From Brenneria roseae subsp. roseae (GTDB lineage Bacteria; Pseudomonadota; Gammaproteobacteria; Enterobacterales; Enterobacteriaceae), in NCBI RefSeq assembly GCF_003115845.1, contig NZ_KZ819027.1, positions 1 through 64,000 on the forward strand: 64,000 nucleotides of DNA. The letters are read 5' to 3'. A program made the translations under genes and the position numbers. Positions 37,913 to 47,348 of the stretch are shown piece by piece; within the stretch, counting starts at the first letter, position 1, and each line of letters opens with the position of its first letter. The notes under the pieces are model-generated. The model worked only from the letters and a program-made list of their open reading frames with translations, was not told the DNA's origin and made no database searches.

Positions 37913-38500
37913 ATGAGATTTCGCCCCCTGCTATTGGGTTTACCGTTATTACTGACCGGATGCGGTACGCTGGCCAATTTTTCCTGGTCCAGTTTGTCGC
38001 CGTTTAACTGGTTCGGCAGCGCATTGCAGGTATCGGATGCGGGCGTCGGCGGCATTAATGCGGGAACGCCGTTGTCCGAAGCGGCTTTGCAAAAAGCACT
38101 GAATGGTGGTTATCAGCTGCGCAGCGGTATGGGCACGTCCGATGGTCAACTGGTGGCGTTTTATCAGGCGCTGGACGGCAAGGACGTGAAGCTGGTCATC
38201 AGCGGCAAGCCCCGCAGCAGCGTCCAGAAAGTTGAGGTAATGGATAGCGCGATCAACAGCGCGTGGGGCGTCAAACTCGGGGATACCTTTGCCTCGTCTT
38301 ACAGCAAGGCATTTGGTTCATGTCAGCTGGGGCAGGGCGATGACGCGCAAAGCGTCGAGTGCGTCGCGCCGCAAAGTAAACATGTCAGCTACCTGTTTTC
38401 AGGCGAATGGAGCGGGCCGGAGGGGCTGATGCCGTCCGACGATATTCTCCAGGGCTGGCGGGTGAGCAAGATTGTCTGGCATGCGCAGGCACGAGACTAA
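37913..38500 (+). CDS. yfeY: RpoE-regulated lipoprotein YfeY
   Basis: 195 residues with a lipoprotein signal (lipobox LLTGC, Cys about residue 17). The mature part keeps the YfeY family segments FSWSSLSPFNWFGSAL, VSDAGVGGINAGTPL, LRSGMGTSDGQLVAFY and the C-terminal DDILQGWRVSKIVWHA. Function is unknown; expression is envelope-stress linked in E. coli. It precedes yfeX on the same strand, as in E. coli. Confidence 0.92.
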   Translation: MRFRPLLLGLPLLLTGCGTLANFSWSSLSPFNWFGSALQVSDAGVGGINAGTPLSEAALQKALNGGYQLRSGMGTSDGQLVAFYQALDGKDVKLVISGKPRSSVQKVEVMDSAINSAWGVKLGDTFASSYSKAFGSCQLGQGDDAQSVECVAPQSKHVSYLFSGEWSGPEGLMPSDDILQGWRVSKIVWHAQARD

Positions 38501-38626
38501 TTTTGTTTTCACGCAAAGTAAAAATCAGACATCTTCCGGTATGATAGCGGCATTGCGTCGGCATCCGACGTCGCAACCGTATTAAAAATAACAACAAAAG
38601 AAGAATCTGACATTGAGGGAGCAGAA

Positions 38627-39526
38627 ATGACACCAATTCAAAGCGGTATTTTGCTGGAGCATCGCCGTTTTGCCATTTTTATGGAAGCCATGGTCCAGGG
38701 GGAATTTGATGCCATCCGGCAGGGATGCAAAAAGTTTTGTCAGACACTGTCGGACTTGCAGCGGCAGTTTCCTGATGCCGGACTGGGCGCGGTTCTGGCG
38801 TTTGGCAATGATATCTGGCGCGATCTGGATTGCCAAAACAGCGCGGCGGAGCTCAAGTCCTTCACGCCATTGGGCAAAGGTCTGGCGCCGGCAACCCAGC
38901 GCGATCTGCTGATCCATATTCAGTCACTGCGGCATGATGTCAATTTCAGCCTGGCGCAGGCCGCGCTGGCGGCATTTGGCAATGCCATTCATGTTGAAGA
39001 AGAAACGCATGGCTTCCGTTGGGTAGACGATCGTGACCTGAGCGGTTTTGTTGATGGTACGGAGAATCCGCAGGGTGAAGATCGTCAAACGGTGGCGATT
39101 ATCCCCGATGATCAACCCGACGCAGGCGGCAGCTATGTTTTTGTCCAACGCTGGGAGCATAACCTGAAGCAGTTACAGCGCCTTAGCGTTGAACAACAGG
39201 AGCAGATAATTGGCCGGACCAAGCAGGATAATGCAGAGCTCGATGCTGAACAGCGCCCGGTCACCTCTCATCTCAGCCGCGTTGATTTGAAAGAAGACGG
39301 AAAAGGGCTGAAGATCCTGCGTCAGAGCCTGCCTTACGGTACGGCAAGCGGTAAACATGGGCTGTACTTCATTGCCTATTGTGCGCGCTTGCACAATATC
39401 GAGCAGCAATTGCTCAGCATGTTTGGTGAGCGGGACGGCAAGCGCGACGACATGCTGCGCTTTACCCGCGCCGTGAGCGGCAGCTATTTCTTTGCGCCTT
39501 CTTTGACTCGTCTGCTGACGCTGTAA
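38627..39526 (+). CDS. yfeX: Dye-decolorising haem peroxidase YfeX
   Basis: 299 residues of the DyP family, B/P class, without a signal peptide, so cytoplasmic. The GXXDG motif occurs in [33 protein letters not shown] and LRQSLPYG-type segments line the haem pocket, including the proximal His expected in the HLSR region. E. coli YfeX oxidises porphyrinogens and has been discussed as a haem-iron-release enzyme, a disputed role. It adjoins the iron-acquisition operon but belongs to the core order. Confidence 0.93.
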   Translation: MTPIQSGILLEHRRFAIFMEAMVQGEFDAIRQGCKKFCQTLSDLQRQFPDAGLGAVLAFGNDIWRDLDCQNSAAELKSFTPLGKGLAPATQRDLLIHIQSLRHDVNFSLAQAALAAFGNAIHVEEETHGFRWVDDRDLSGFVDGTENPQGEDRQTVAIIPDDQPDAGGSYVFVQRWEHNLKQLQRLSVEQQEQIIGRTKQDNAELDAEQRPVTSHLSRVDLKEDGKGLKILRQSLPYGTASGKHGLYFIAYCARLHNIEQQLLSMFGERDGKRDDMLRFTRAVSGSYFFAPSLTRLLTL

Positions 39527-39740
39527 TCCCTCCTGTTCTTGCAGCCGTCCCGTCATGGTCGTTATGGCGGGGCGGCCTGTCTTACCGCTCTCTTCCTCTC
39601 TCGCCGCCATATCGCGGCTATCTGTACAAATCCGTCAGCAGTAGTCCGAATGATGAATAACGGGGTATGATAACCGGGGCATTTAGGAGGCGGTGGACAT
39701 CTGACAAGCGTCGAACATGATATTTACGGGGATAGGTTTT

Positions 39741-40628
39741 TTGACAACACTTGAGCATTGTATTGGCAATACCCCGCTGGTGAAGTTACAGCGTTTGACG
39801 CAGGGGTTGGACAGCGAAATCTGGCTGAAGCTGGAGGGCAATAATCCGGCGGGCTCAGTCAAGGATCGTGCCGCGCTTTCCATGATCGAGCAGGCGGAAA
39901 AACGCGGTGAGATCGCGCCCGGCGACCGGCTGATTGAAGCGACGAGCGGGAATACCGGCATTGCGCTGGCGATGATTGCGGCGGTGAAAGGTTATCGCCT
40001 GCGTCTGCTGATGCCAGAAAATATGAGCCATGAACGTCAGATGGCGATGCGCGCCTATGGCGCGGAACTGGTGCTGGTCAACCGCCAGTTGGGAATGGAG
40101 GGCGCGCGCGATTTAGCTCGTCAGATGGCGCAGTCGGGCGAGGGCAAAATCCTCGACCAATTCAATAATCCGGATAACGCGCTCGCCCACTTTTTAACCA
40201 CCGGCCCGGAAATCTGGCGGCAAACGTCGGGTAGATTAACGCATTTTGTTTCCAGCATGGGAACCACCGGCACCATTTCCGGCGTCAGCCGCTATCTGAA
40301 ACAGCAGAATCATGAAATCTGCACGGTAGGATTACAGCCCGCGGAAGGTAGCCATATTCCCGGCATCCGTCGCTGGACCGCGGATTATATGCCGGGGATT
40401 TTCCGCGCCGATCTCGTCGATCGCATCATGGATGTGTCGCAGCCGGATGCGGAGAACACGCTACGTCAGCTTGCGCGTAAAGAGGGCATTTTTTGCGGCG
40501 TCAGCACCGGCGGGGCCGTATCCGGCGCATTACGTCTGGCGGCAGAAAATCCGGGCAGTATGATTGTGGCGATAGCCTGCGATCGCGGCGATCGCTATTT
40601 ATCAACGGACGTGTTTGATGCTTTCTGA
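39741..40628 (+). CDS. cysM: Cysteine synthase B (O-acetylserine sulfhydrylase B)
   Basis: PLP enzyme making cysteine from O-acetylserine with sulfide, or S-sulfocysteine with thiosulfate. About 295 residues. PLP lysine Lys41 is in [23 protein letters not shown] and GTTGTISGVSRYL (phosphate-binding) follow. The TTG at 39741 gives MTTLEHCIGNTPLVKLQ, matching E. coli CysM, and follows GGGGATAGG; an ATG at 39717 would add eight residues. The C-terminus is about ten residues shorter than in E. coli. Unlike in E. coli, cysPUWA does not precede it. Confidence 0.92.
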   Translation: MTTLEHCIGNTPLVKLQRLTQGLDSEIWLKLEGNNPAGSVKDRAALSMIEQAEKRGEIAPGDRLIEATSGNTGIALAMIAAVKGYRLRLLMPENMSHERQMAMRAYGAELVLVNRQLGMEGARDLARQMAQSGEGKILDQFNNPDNALAHFLTTGPEIWRQTSGRLTHFVSSMGTTGTISGVSRYLKQQNHEICTVGLQPAEGSHIPGIRRWTADYMPGIFRADLVDRIMDVSQPDAENTLRQLARKEGIFCGVSTGGAVSGALRLAAENPGSMIVAIACDRGDRYLSTDVFDAF

Positions 40629-40782
40629 AAGCAGAACAAGGATGGAGTCATGTCCATATAATGCCATGGCACGCCAGGAAAGGGATTTAAGAGTGAGTGC
40701 GGTCAATTTTCAGTTAGATTCAGAACACAAACAGCAGCGAAGACTTCACATGCCGCACCCCGCATGTTATATCAATAATATG

Positions 40783-40793
40783 TTGTAGGACAA
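40783..40793. promoter_or_regulatory. Operator-like site TTGTAGGACAA upstream of the gntR gene
   Basis: A TTGT-N3-ACAA palindrome 19 bases before the regulator start. It recurs in degenerate form at 42941-42951, 43146-43156 and 43171-43181 between the two divergent metabolic genes. The pattern is typical for FadR-subfamily GntR regulators. Its position suggests autoregulation. Confidence 0.6.
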
Positions 40794-40812
40794 CTTATAT
40801 ACGATAGGCTTC

Positions 40813-41532
40813 ATGAGCATTAAATCAATCCAGAAACACAGTGTGGTCAATGCCGTTTATGAGCAGATTAAGGAAAAACTGCTGGATGGCAGTTGGCCGC
40901 CGGGCTGTAAACTTCCCTCTGAGTCTGAACTTACGGCCTCATTCAACGTTAGCCGTGTCAGCATCCGCAGCGCAGTACAGCGATTACGCGATCTGGGTAT
41001 TGTGATTACCCAACAGGGGAAAGGCAGTTTCGTTACCAAAAATCTCAATTACCATAGTTTGTTCAATGAACAGCAGCCGATCATGCATCTCAGCAGAGAA
41101 GAGTTTCATGACATGATGGTATTTCGTCAAACCGTTGAATTCAAATGCATGGAGTTAGCGGTTCAGAATGCCACCGCAGAGGATATTGCGGCGCTGGAAC
41201 AGGCATTGAATCGTATGCTGATAAACAAAGACGATTATAAAAAATATTCCCAGGCCGATTTCGATTTTCACTTGGCTATCGCGAAAGCTTCTCAGAATAA
41301 AGTTTTTTATAATGTGATGAATTCCATTAAGGATATTTACTACTATTATTTGGAAGAATTGAATCGCGCGCTCGGTATCTCACTTGAGAGCGTCGAGGCT
41401 CACATCAAGGTATTTATGGCGATTAAGAACCGCGACTCTTCAACGGCTGTCGCGGTGCTTGATGAGGCGATGTCAGAGAATGTGACAGCAATTGAAAAGC
41501 TGAAGCAGCAGGAATCAGATGCCGCCGAATGA
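40813..41532 (+). CDS. GntR-family regulator, FadR/FCD subfamily
   Basis: 239 residues. The N-terminal winged helix (VVNAVYEQIKEKLLDGSWPPG, LPSESELTASFNVSRVSIRSAVQRL, residues 10-70) is followed by an FCD ligand domain (about 90-225, with DFDFHLAIAKASQN carrying metal-ligand residues). FCD regulators usually repress sugar-acid or carboxylate genes and release DNA on binding the substrate or an intermediate. It is convergent with the mannonate-dehydratase-family gene and probably controls it and the SDR-TRAP genes. The ligand is unknown. Confidence 0.9.
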   Translation: MSIKSIQKHSVVNAVYEQIKEKLLDGSWPPGCKLPSESELTASFNVSRVSIRSAVQRLRDLGIVITQQGKGSFVTKNLNYHSLFNEQQPIMHLSREEFHDMMVFRQTVEFKCMELAVQNATAEDIAALEQALNRMLINKDDYKKYSQADFDFHLAIAKASQNKVFYNVMNSIKDIYYYYLEELNRALGISLESVEAHIKVFMAIKNRDSSTAVAVLDEAMSENVTAIEKLKQQESDAAE

Positions 41533-41542
41533 GTGTTTGAAA

Positions 41543-41561
41543 ATGGCTGCTTAGCAGCCAT
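41543..41561. terminator. Hairpin between convergent gntR and manD-like genes
   Basis: ATGGCTGC (41543-41550) pairs with GCAGCCAT (41554-41561) around TTA, in the 40-base gap between the two genes. It has no strong T-run. Presumed shared terminator. Confidence 0.5.
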
Positions 41562-41572
41562 TGCTTGACCGC

Positions 41573-42826
41573 TTAAGGACGAGACGCCGTACCATCCGGG
41601 GTGCGGGCATTTGTCCAGGACGGAATACCGCCAATACAAGGATATTGCGCAGCCTTATTCTCATCGATATCGATTCCCAATCCAGGACGTTCACTCAGAT
41701 AGGCATAGCCTTGCTCTATCTCTGGACAACCGGGAAAGACCTCACGCAACGCCTCGTTCATTGGCGTGTATTCCTGAATGCCAAAATTGGTTACGCTCAA
41801 ATCCAGATGCAGGTTGGCGCAAACACCTACCGGTGAGATATCTCCGGGGCCGTGCCAGGCTGTTCGCACGCCATGAATTTCACTGAACGTTGCCAGTTTC
41901 TTCGCTGGCGTAATACCGCCTATTGTGCTGACGTGGCAGCGAATATAGTCAATCAGATTATTGGCGATCAGCGGTTTCCAGTCATTGATATTAGTAAATA
42001 GCTCTCCCATCGAAATCGGTGTGGAGGACTGTTGGCGCAGCATCTTCAACCAGTCGATATTTTCAGGCGCTACCGGGTCTTCGAGGTAAAATAATTGATA
42101 TTGTTCCAATGTTTTTGCCAATTGGATAGCGGCAATCGGCGTCACACGCTCATGGACATCATGGATAAACTCGATGCCGAAGCCGAGTTTGTTGCGCAGA
42201 TGTTCGAATAAACGCGGAACGCTTTTCACATAGGCTTCCGGATCGAAATAGATACCCGGCGTGCTGCTGCGCGGAGAACGCTTAGGCAGGATGTTTTTCG
42301 CCCGTGCCAACTGGGTGGCTATCAGTTTCAGATCGTCGGTACCCGCCCCGCCATACATACCCATCTGGCAACGGACATACTGATATCCCTCTTCCATGCG
42401 GGCACGGACATTGTCTTCGACTTCAAACTCGTCGCCACCATCGGTATGAACATACAATGGAATGCCATCACGACATTTGCCGCCAAGCAGCTCATAGACC
42501 GGCATCCCGGCCAGTTTGCCTTTGATGTCCCACAGCGCCATGTCCACGCCCGATAGCGCATTATTCATAATCGGGCCGCTGCGCCAGTAACCACTTACGC
42601 AGGCAGACTGCCAGATATCCTCAATACGCGTTGGATCCTTACCGATCAGGAAAGGCGTCATATATTCATCAATAGCCGTTTTAACCGCATGAATGCGCTG
42701 GGTAAAGGTCGCGCAGCCCAGCCCATAAAGACCCGGTTGGCTGGTTTCAACCTTCACTACCGCCAGGTCAATACCGCCTGGCGCTGTCAGGATGGTCTTC
42801 ACCGCGGTAATCTTTATATTACTCAC
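41573..42826 (-). CDS. Mannonate dehydratase family enzyme (enolase superfamily, RspA/ManD)
   Basis: 417 residues. The N-terminal capping domain is followed by a (beta/alpha)7 barrel. IPLYVHTDGGD, YVRCQMGMYGG, the HDVHERVTP segment with the catalytic His, the metal-ligand FYLEDPVAPEN, and AWHGPGDISPVG are typical of the ManD/RspA group. The C-terminus ends in the characteristic DGTASRP. Family members dehydrate D-mannonate and/or D-gluconate to 2-keto-3-deoxygluconate, and many are poor or inactive catalysts, so the true substrate is uncertain. It is divergent from the SDR-TRAP genes. Confidence 0.88.
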   Translation of the reverse strand: MSNIKITAVKTILTAPGGIDLAVVKVETSQPGLYGLGCATFTQRIHAVKTAIDEYMTPFLIGKDPTRIEDIWQSACVSGYWRSGPIMNNALSGVDMALWDIKGKLAGMPVYELLGGKCRDGIPLYVHTDGGDEFEVEDNVRARMEEGYQYVRCQMGMYGGAGTDDLKLIATQLARAKNILPKRSPRSSTPGIYFDPEAYVKSVPRLFEHLRNKLGFGIEFIHDVHERVTPIAAIQLAKTLEQYQLFYLEDPVAPENIDWLKMLRQQSSTPISMGELFTNINDWKPLIANNLIDYIRCHVSTIGGITPAKKLATFSEIHGVRTAWHGPGDISPVGVCANLHLDLSVTNFGIQEYTPMNEALREVFPGCPEIEQGYAYLSERPGLGIDIDENKAAQYPCIGGIPSWTNARTPDGTASRP

Positions 42827-43226
42827 AGTAACTCCTTATTTTTAAAGTTAAATATTATATTTCATTGTCCAGTGCGCAGTTGTATGTCCGGCTTTCCACC
42901 AACAACCAACGTCTCGCTATTTTTGTTGTAATGTCAGTAGTCGTCCTACAAGTTGGTTTTAGTTATATCATTGTTCAATTAATTGTTGAAGAAGCTTTTA
43001 AGTATTATGTCCTTTCATTCAAAATGAAAAATAACTGATTAAAATCAAAATATTAATTTAATATTTTTAATGCAGACAAAGAAGTGTAAGTTAGTTTTGT
43101 GATCGGTTCTGCAAAATTAACCGATGTCTGTTGATTTAAAAGTAATCGTAGAACAAGTTAAATATGAGTGATGTCATACAAGTTAATGGCGTTCATCTCT
43201 CTTAATGATAAAAATGAGGATTTTCT
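42827..43226. promoter_or_regulatory. Divergent control region with three operator-like sites
   Basis: 400 AT-rich bases. In the minus orientation, sites TTGTAGGACGA (42941-42951), TTGTTCTACGA (43146-43156) and TTGTATGACAT (43171-43181) fit TTGT-N3-AC(A/G)(A/T). All continue the common flank AACTTGT. The last two are spaced 25 bases centre to centre just upstream of the SDR gene. They likely bind the GntR regulator of 40813-41532. Confidence 0.6.
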
Positions 43227-43994
43227 ATGTCTGCTCTGTTTGATTTGACTGGAAAAACGGCACTGATCACGGGATCCGCGCGTGGTCTGGGTTTGGCCTA
43301 TGCTGAAGGGCTAGCCACTGCCGGCGCCCGTGTGATCTTAAACGACATACGAGAAACGTTACTGGATGAATCAGTACAAAAACTGTGCGAAAAAGGATAT
43401 CAGGCACATAGCATAGCCTTTGATGTCACCAGCGAAGACGCTGTAGAAAGTGCATTCGCCGCGCTGGATCAGCAAGGCCTGCAAGTGGACATCCTGATCA
43501 ATAACGCCGGTATCCAATATCGTAAACCGATGGTCGATCTGGAGCTGGAACAATGGCAACGCGTGATTGATACCAACCTGACCAGCACATTTATTGTTTC
43601 ACGAGCGGCGGCAAAACGCATGATTGCACGGGGAAAGGGCGGGAAAATCATCAATATTGGTTCACTCACCAGTCAGGCTGCCCGTCCTACTGTCGCGCCT
43701 TATACCGCCGCCAAAGGAGGGATTAAATTGCTCACCTGCTCCATGGCCGCGGAATGGGCGGAGTTTAATATTCAGACCAACGCTATCGGCCCAGGTTACA
43801 TTCTTACCGACATGAACACGGCGCTGATTGAAAATCAGGAGTTTGACGCCTGGGTGAAAGCCAGCAACCCCTCTAAACGATGGGGTCATCCGGAAGAGTT
43901 GATCGGTACGGCGATTTATCTGTCCTCATCCGCTTCGGACTATGTGAATGGACAGATCGTCTATGTTGATGGTGGCTGGCTGGCCGTATTGTAA
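43227..43994 (+). CDS. SDR-family dehydrogenase, gluconate 5-dehydrogenase-like
   Basis: 255 residues. The Rossmann motif TGSARGLG (16-23), NNAG (about 91-94), the catalytic Ser in GSLTSQAARP, Tyr and Lys in YTAAKGG, and the C-terminal GQIVYVDGGW define a classical SDR. The closest remembered relatives are IdnO-type 5-keto-D-gluconate reductases. In this locus it could interconvert a ketohexonate or fructuronate with the aldonate used by the divergent dehydratase. The substrate is inferred. Confidence 0.88.
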   Translation: MSALFDLTGKTALITGSARGLGLAYAEGLATAGARVILNDIRETLLDESVQKLCEKGYQAHSIAFDVTSEDAVESAFAALDQQGLQVDILINNAGIQYRKPMVDLELEQWQRVIDTNLTSTFIVSRAAAKRMIARGKGGKIINIGSLTSQAARPTVAPYTAAKGGIKLLTCSMAAEWAEFNIQTNAIGPGYILTDMNTALIENQEFDAWVKASNPSKRWGHPEELIGTAIYLSSSASDYVNGQIVYVDGGWLAVL

Positions 43995-44094
43995 TTTTTC
44001 CTCTGGTAACGAGGGCGCGATTTCCTGTCCCCGCACCGGCGGCACCGATAATGATAACAAATACCTCTGACCGATAATAAATACGGAGTCTACT

Positions 44095-45132
44095 ATGCCA
44101 TTTCAACCGTTTGTCGGATTAAAGAAAACCGGACTGATCGCGGCGATTACTTTCTGTTGCGTAACCTTTGCCCAGATGGGTAGTGCTCAGACCGTAAAAA
44201 CAGCCCGGTTGGGACACAGCTTTACCGATCATCATCCGCGCGGCATTGCCATGCAGAAATTTGCCGATGAAGTCAATAAAGCCACCAATGGCGAAATTAA
44301 AATTGATGTTTTCGGTTCTGCTTCGCTGGGATCGGAGCAACAGATGTTGCAGGCTACCCAAAGCAACGTACAGCAATTTTATCTGGGATCCGTTTCGCCG
44401 TTGGCCGGCCGACAAAAAACGTTGCAGATTTTCGACTTTCCTTTCTTATTCCAGAATCATGACGAAGTCGCCAACGTCCTGGATGGTCCCGTTGGACAGG
44501 AGATGCTGAAGAATCTGTCGAAACTCAGGCTGTATGGATTAACGTGGAGCGGCGGTGCATTTCGTGACCTGGCTAACAATAAACATGCGGTGAATACCAT
44601 GGCCGATATGAAAGGGCTGAAGATTCGCGTGATGCCGACGAAAGTGGCGATCGACAGTTTCCAGGCTATCGGTATGAATCCGGTTCCTCTTTCTTATACC
44701 GAAGTTTTTACGGCGTTGGAAACAGGGGTACTGGATGGGCATGAGCATCCGGTGGTTGATATGTACCAGAACAAAGTATATGAGGTCGAAAAATATTTTA
44801 CCGTTACTCGTCATGTCTACACCCCGGTAGTGCTGGTAGTGGCTGAGAAATGGTTTGATGCGCTTACCCCTCAGCAGAAGGATATTATTCATAAAGTTGC
44901 TCAGGAAACTCAGGTATTTCAGCGCGCCGAAGAAATACGTCAGGCTGACGATGCCGTTAATCAACTGGAACAGGCTGGTATGCAAATCAGCGTTCTTCCG
45001 CCAGAAGAGCTGGATAAAATCCGTACCGTCGTTAAGCCGGTTATCGAAAAACATACCGATATTATCGGCGCTGATTTTGTCAAAAAATTTATTGATGAGA
45101 TAGAGAAAGTTCGCCAGCAGACAGTACAATAA
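44095..45132 (+). CDS. TRAP transporter solute-binding protein (DctP family)
   Basis: 345 residues with a signal peptide (hydrophobic core 12-25, cut near GSAQ at about 32). Mature DctP motifs are ARLGHSFTDHHPRGIAMQKFAD, GLKIRVMPTKV (with the carboxylate-binding Arg), GMNPVPLSYTEVFTALETGV and LDGHEHPV. It captures an organic or sugar acid in the periplasm for the DctQM membrane pair that follows. The adjacent enzymes suggest an aldonate or hexuronate ligand. Confidence 0.92.
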   Translation: MPFQPFVGLKKTGLIAAITFCCVTFAQMGSAQTVKTARLGHSFTDHHPRGIAMQKFADEVNKATNGEIKIDVFGSASLGSEQQMLQATQSNVQQFYLGSVSPLAGRQKTLQIFDFPFLFQNHDEVANVLDGPVGQEMLKNLSKLRLYGLTWSGGAFRDLANNKHAVNTMADMKGLKIRVMPTKVAIDSFQAIGMNPVPLSYTEVFTALETGVLDGHEHPVVDMYQNKVYEVEKYFTVTRHVYTPVVLVVAEKWFDALTPQQKDIIHKVAQETQVFQRAEEIRQADDAVNQLEQAGMQISVLPPEELDKIRTVVKPVIEKHTDIIGADFVKKFIDEIEKVRQQTVQ

Positions 45133-45241
45133 AGTGAGTGGCTAAACGGTTTTTACTGTGGTCCGGCGGCGGTGTGCCGGACCTTAATACATAGAAGATA
45201 AATATTTCTGTACCGATAGCCGTACTGGTAACGAGGAATAT

Positions 45242-45778
45242 ATGGCTTATATCATAAATAAATTATTCAGATTAGTGGATATTATCTTGGTGATATGCAT
45301 CATCAGTATGGTGGTGATGGTTTTTGGCAATGTGGTTATGCGATATGGTTTTCATTCCGGCTTTCCTGTGTCTGACGAACTATCTCGGTTCTGCTTTTTC
45401 TGGGTGATTTTTTTAGGTGTTATTAGTGCATCGCGCGATCAGCGTCATTTAAGTGTGGATACCGTACAGCAGCTATTACCCCGATTATCTCGAAAAATAT
45501 GCTGGGGGATAACGCAATTACTGGTTATGGTGTGCTGTGTACTGATGTTTTATGGTTTCTGGTTACAACATGAATTATTTGTCGACGATCCTGCTCCGGT
45601 CAGCGGTATTCCGCTACTGTTAGTCTATGGGGTGATTTATATTTCATCAGGAAGTATGGCGTTAATATATATTTATAATATTTTTCGATTATTGATGAAT
45701 AAAGTCAGTGAGGATGAATACTCAATGGCGCCCGGTGGGAAAAAGAAATCCGAAGAGATAGATACTGAAATAGAATAA
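45242..45778 (+). CDS. TRAP transporter small membrane subunit (DctQ family)
   Basis: 178 residues, four membrane helices (about 10-35, 48-66, 85-107, 127-150). VFGNVVMRYGFHSGFPVSDELSRF is the conserved DctQ segment, followed by WVIFLGVISASRDQRHLSVD. It pairs with the large DctM subunit in the sodium-driven transporter. It lies 109 bases after dctP and about 60 bases before dctM. Confidence 0.92.
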   Translation: MAYIINKLFRLVDIILVICIISMVVMVFGNVVMRYGFHSGFPVSDELSRFCFFWVIFLGVISASRDQRHLSVDTVQQLLPRLSRKICWGITQLLVMVCCVLMFYGFWLQHELFVDDPAPVSGIPLLLVYGVIYISSGSMALIYIYNIFRLLMNKVSEDEYSMAPGGKKKSEEIDTEIE

Positions 45779-45836
45779 TTCGGTGTGATTCGCCATATGC
45801 CACCATATTAGACTGTCAGTTAATTTAGGATAAAAT

Positions 45837-47129
45837 ATGATTATAACCCTATTTATTATCACCCTGTTAGGTGCTCTGGCATTAGGCGTTCCAGTGGCAT
45901 TCGCACTGTTGCTCAGTGGTGTGGTGTTAATGGTGTCCCAGGGGATGTTTGATCCACAAATTATTATTCAAACCATTATTCCTGGCGCTGATAATTTTGC
46001 ATTGCTGGCGATCCCTTTTTTCCTGCTGGCCGGTGAGTTTATGCTGGCGGGCGGATTGTCAAAGCGTATTGTCAATCTGGCGGTGGCTTGGGTCGGCCAT
46101 GTTCCCGGCGGGCTTGGTTATGTGGTCATTTTTGCCGCACTGATTATGGCTAGTCTGTCCGGGTCGGCAGTGGCCGACACTGCCGCGCTGGCTGCCATGC
46201 TATTACCGATGATGCGGGCGGGGGGTTATGATCTGGGACGTTCTGCTGGTTTGCTGGGCGCTGGCGGTGTTATTGCCCCGGTGTTGCCGCCGTCAGTCGG
46301 GTTGATTTTATTTGGAATTATTGGCAACGTTTCTATTACGAAATTATTTATGGCCGGTATTGTGCCCGGTTTATTAATGGCTCTTTCTCTGGTAGTGACC
46401 TGGTATATCTTGATGGGGCGTACTGATAAAATAGGTCAGTTGAAAGTTTTTCCGAAAGTCAGTTTGCGTGACCGTTGGCACGAAACACGTCGTAGTGTCT
46501 GGGCGCTAATGCTGCCAGTGATTATTATTGTCGGTTTGAGGATGGGGCTATTTACACCGACAGAAGCTGCGGTTGTTGCCGCCGTTTATTCGCTTTTTGT
46601 CGGCGTCGTGATTTACCGGGAAATAAAGTTACGTCATATTTTTGAATTGTGTCTGAATGCCGCCAAATTAACCGCGGTGATTATGCTGATGGTTGCTGCC
46701 GCAATGCTATCCGCTTATATGATCACCGTTGCCAATATTCCGGCGGAATTCGCCGATATGTTACGTCCTTTTAGTGATAAGCCGATGGTGATGCTGTTGA
46801 TCATGATGGTGATTATCATCATCATCGGAATGTTTATGGATTTCACGCCAACCATTCTGATTCTCACCCCGGTATTATTGCCAGTTGTGGTACAGGCTGG
46901 TATTGATCCTGTCTATTTCGGCGTACTGTTTATTATGAATAACGCGATCGGATTATTAACACCGCCAGCCGGGAATGTGTTAAATGTGGTCAGGGGAATT
47001 GCCGGACTTTCTATGAATCAGGCTCTGGTGGGCGTGTGGCCGTTTGTGCTGGCCCAGTTCGTCGTATTATTCCTGCTGGTGATTTTCCCGCAGTTGGTCA
47101 TGGTCCCGTTGGCATGGCTAACATCCTGA
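45837..47129 (+). CDS. TRAP transporter large membrane subunit (DctM family)
   Basis: 430 residues, about 12 membrane helices. The family motifs LLAIPFFLLAGEFM, ASLSGSAVADTAALAAMLLP, GVIAPVLPPSVGLI, FTPTEAAVVAAVYSL and NNAIGLLTPPAGNVLNVV are present. It forms the ion-coupled translocation channel with DctQ. Last gene of the locus. Confidence 0.93.
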   Translation: MIITLFIITLLGALALGVPVAFALLLSGVVLMVSQGMFDPQIIIQTIIPGADNFALLAIPFFLLAGEFMLAGGLSKRIVNLAVAWVGHVPGGLGYVVIFAALIMASLSGSAVADTAALAAMLLPMMRAGGYDLGRSAGLLGAGGVIAPVLPPSVGLILFGIIGNVSITKLFMAGIVPGLLMALSLVVTWYILMGRTDKIGQLKVFPKVSLRDRWHETRRSVWALMLPVIIIVGLRMGLFTPTEAAVVAAVYSLFVGVVIYREIKLRHIFELCLNAAKLTAVIMLMVAAAMLSAYMITVANIPAEFADMLRPFSDKPMVMLLIMMVIIIIIGMFMDFTPTILILTPVLLPVVVQAGIDPVYFGVLFIMNNAIGLLTPPAGNVLNVVRGIAGLSMNQALVGVWPFVLAQFVVLFLLVIFPQLVMVPLAWLTS

Positions 47130-47302
47130 GAGTAATAAGATGGTTGTTTTATAGTAAATTAATAAAATTAGTTGATTATATTTATTATTTAATTATTGCT
47201 AACACCAGGGTTTGTTTTTTTATTCAGTTGATGGTCGTTTCAGGCAGCGGACGGTCAGTCGTCCGTGCCAGAAAAAAATGAGGCTGGCGCGTTTTTGAAC
47301 AG

Positions 47303-47337
47303 CGCCTCTGCGGCCTATAGTGGGGGCCGCAGAGGCG
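47303..47337. terminator. 13-bp inverted repeat downstream of macB
   Basis: CGCCTCTGCGGCC (47303-47315) pairs perfectly with GGCCGCAGAGGCG (47325-47337). It is located 12 bases after the macB stop (minus strand), between convergent dctM and macB. Presumed terminator, though the T-run is weak. Confidence 0.6.
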
Positions 47338-47348
47338 TGATTTCAGCC

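Noticed and set aside
46790-46830. ATGGTGAT/ATCATC-type tandem repeats
   Set aside because: They encode a run of Met/Val/Ile in a DctM membrane helix, not a microsatellite with function.
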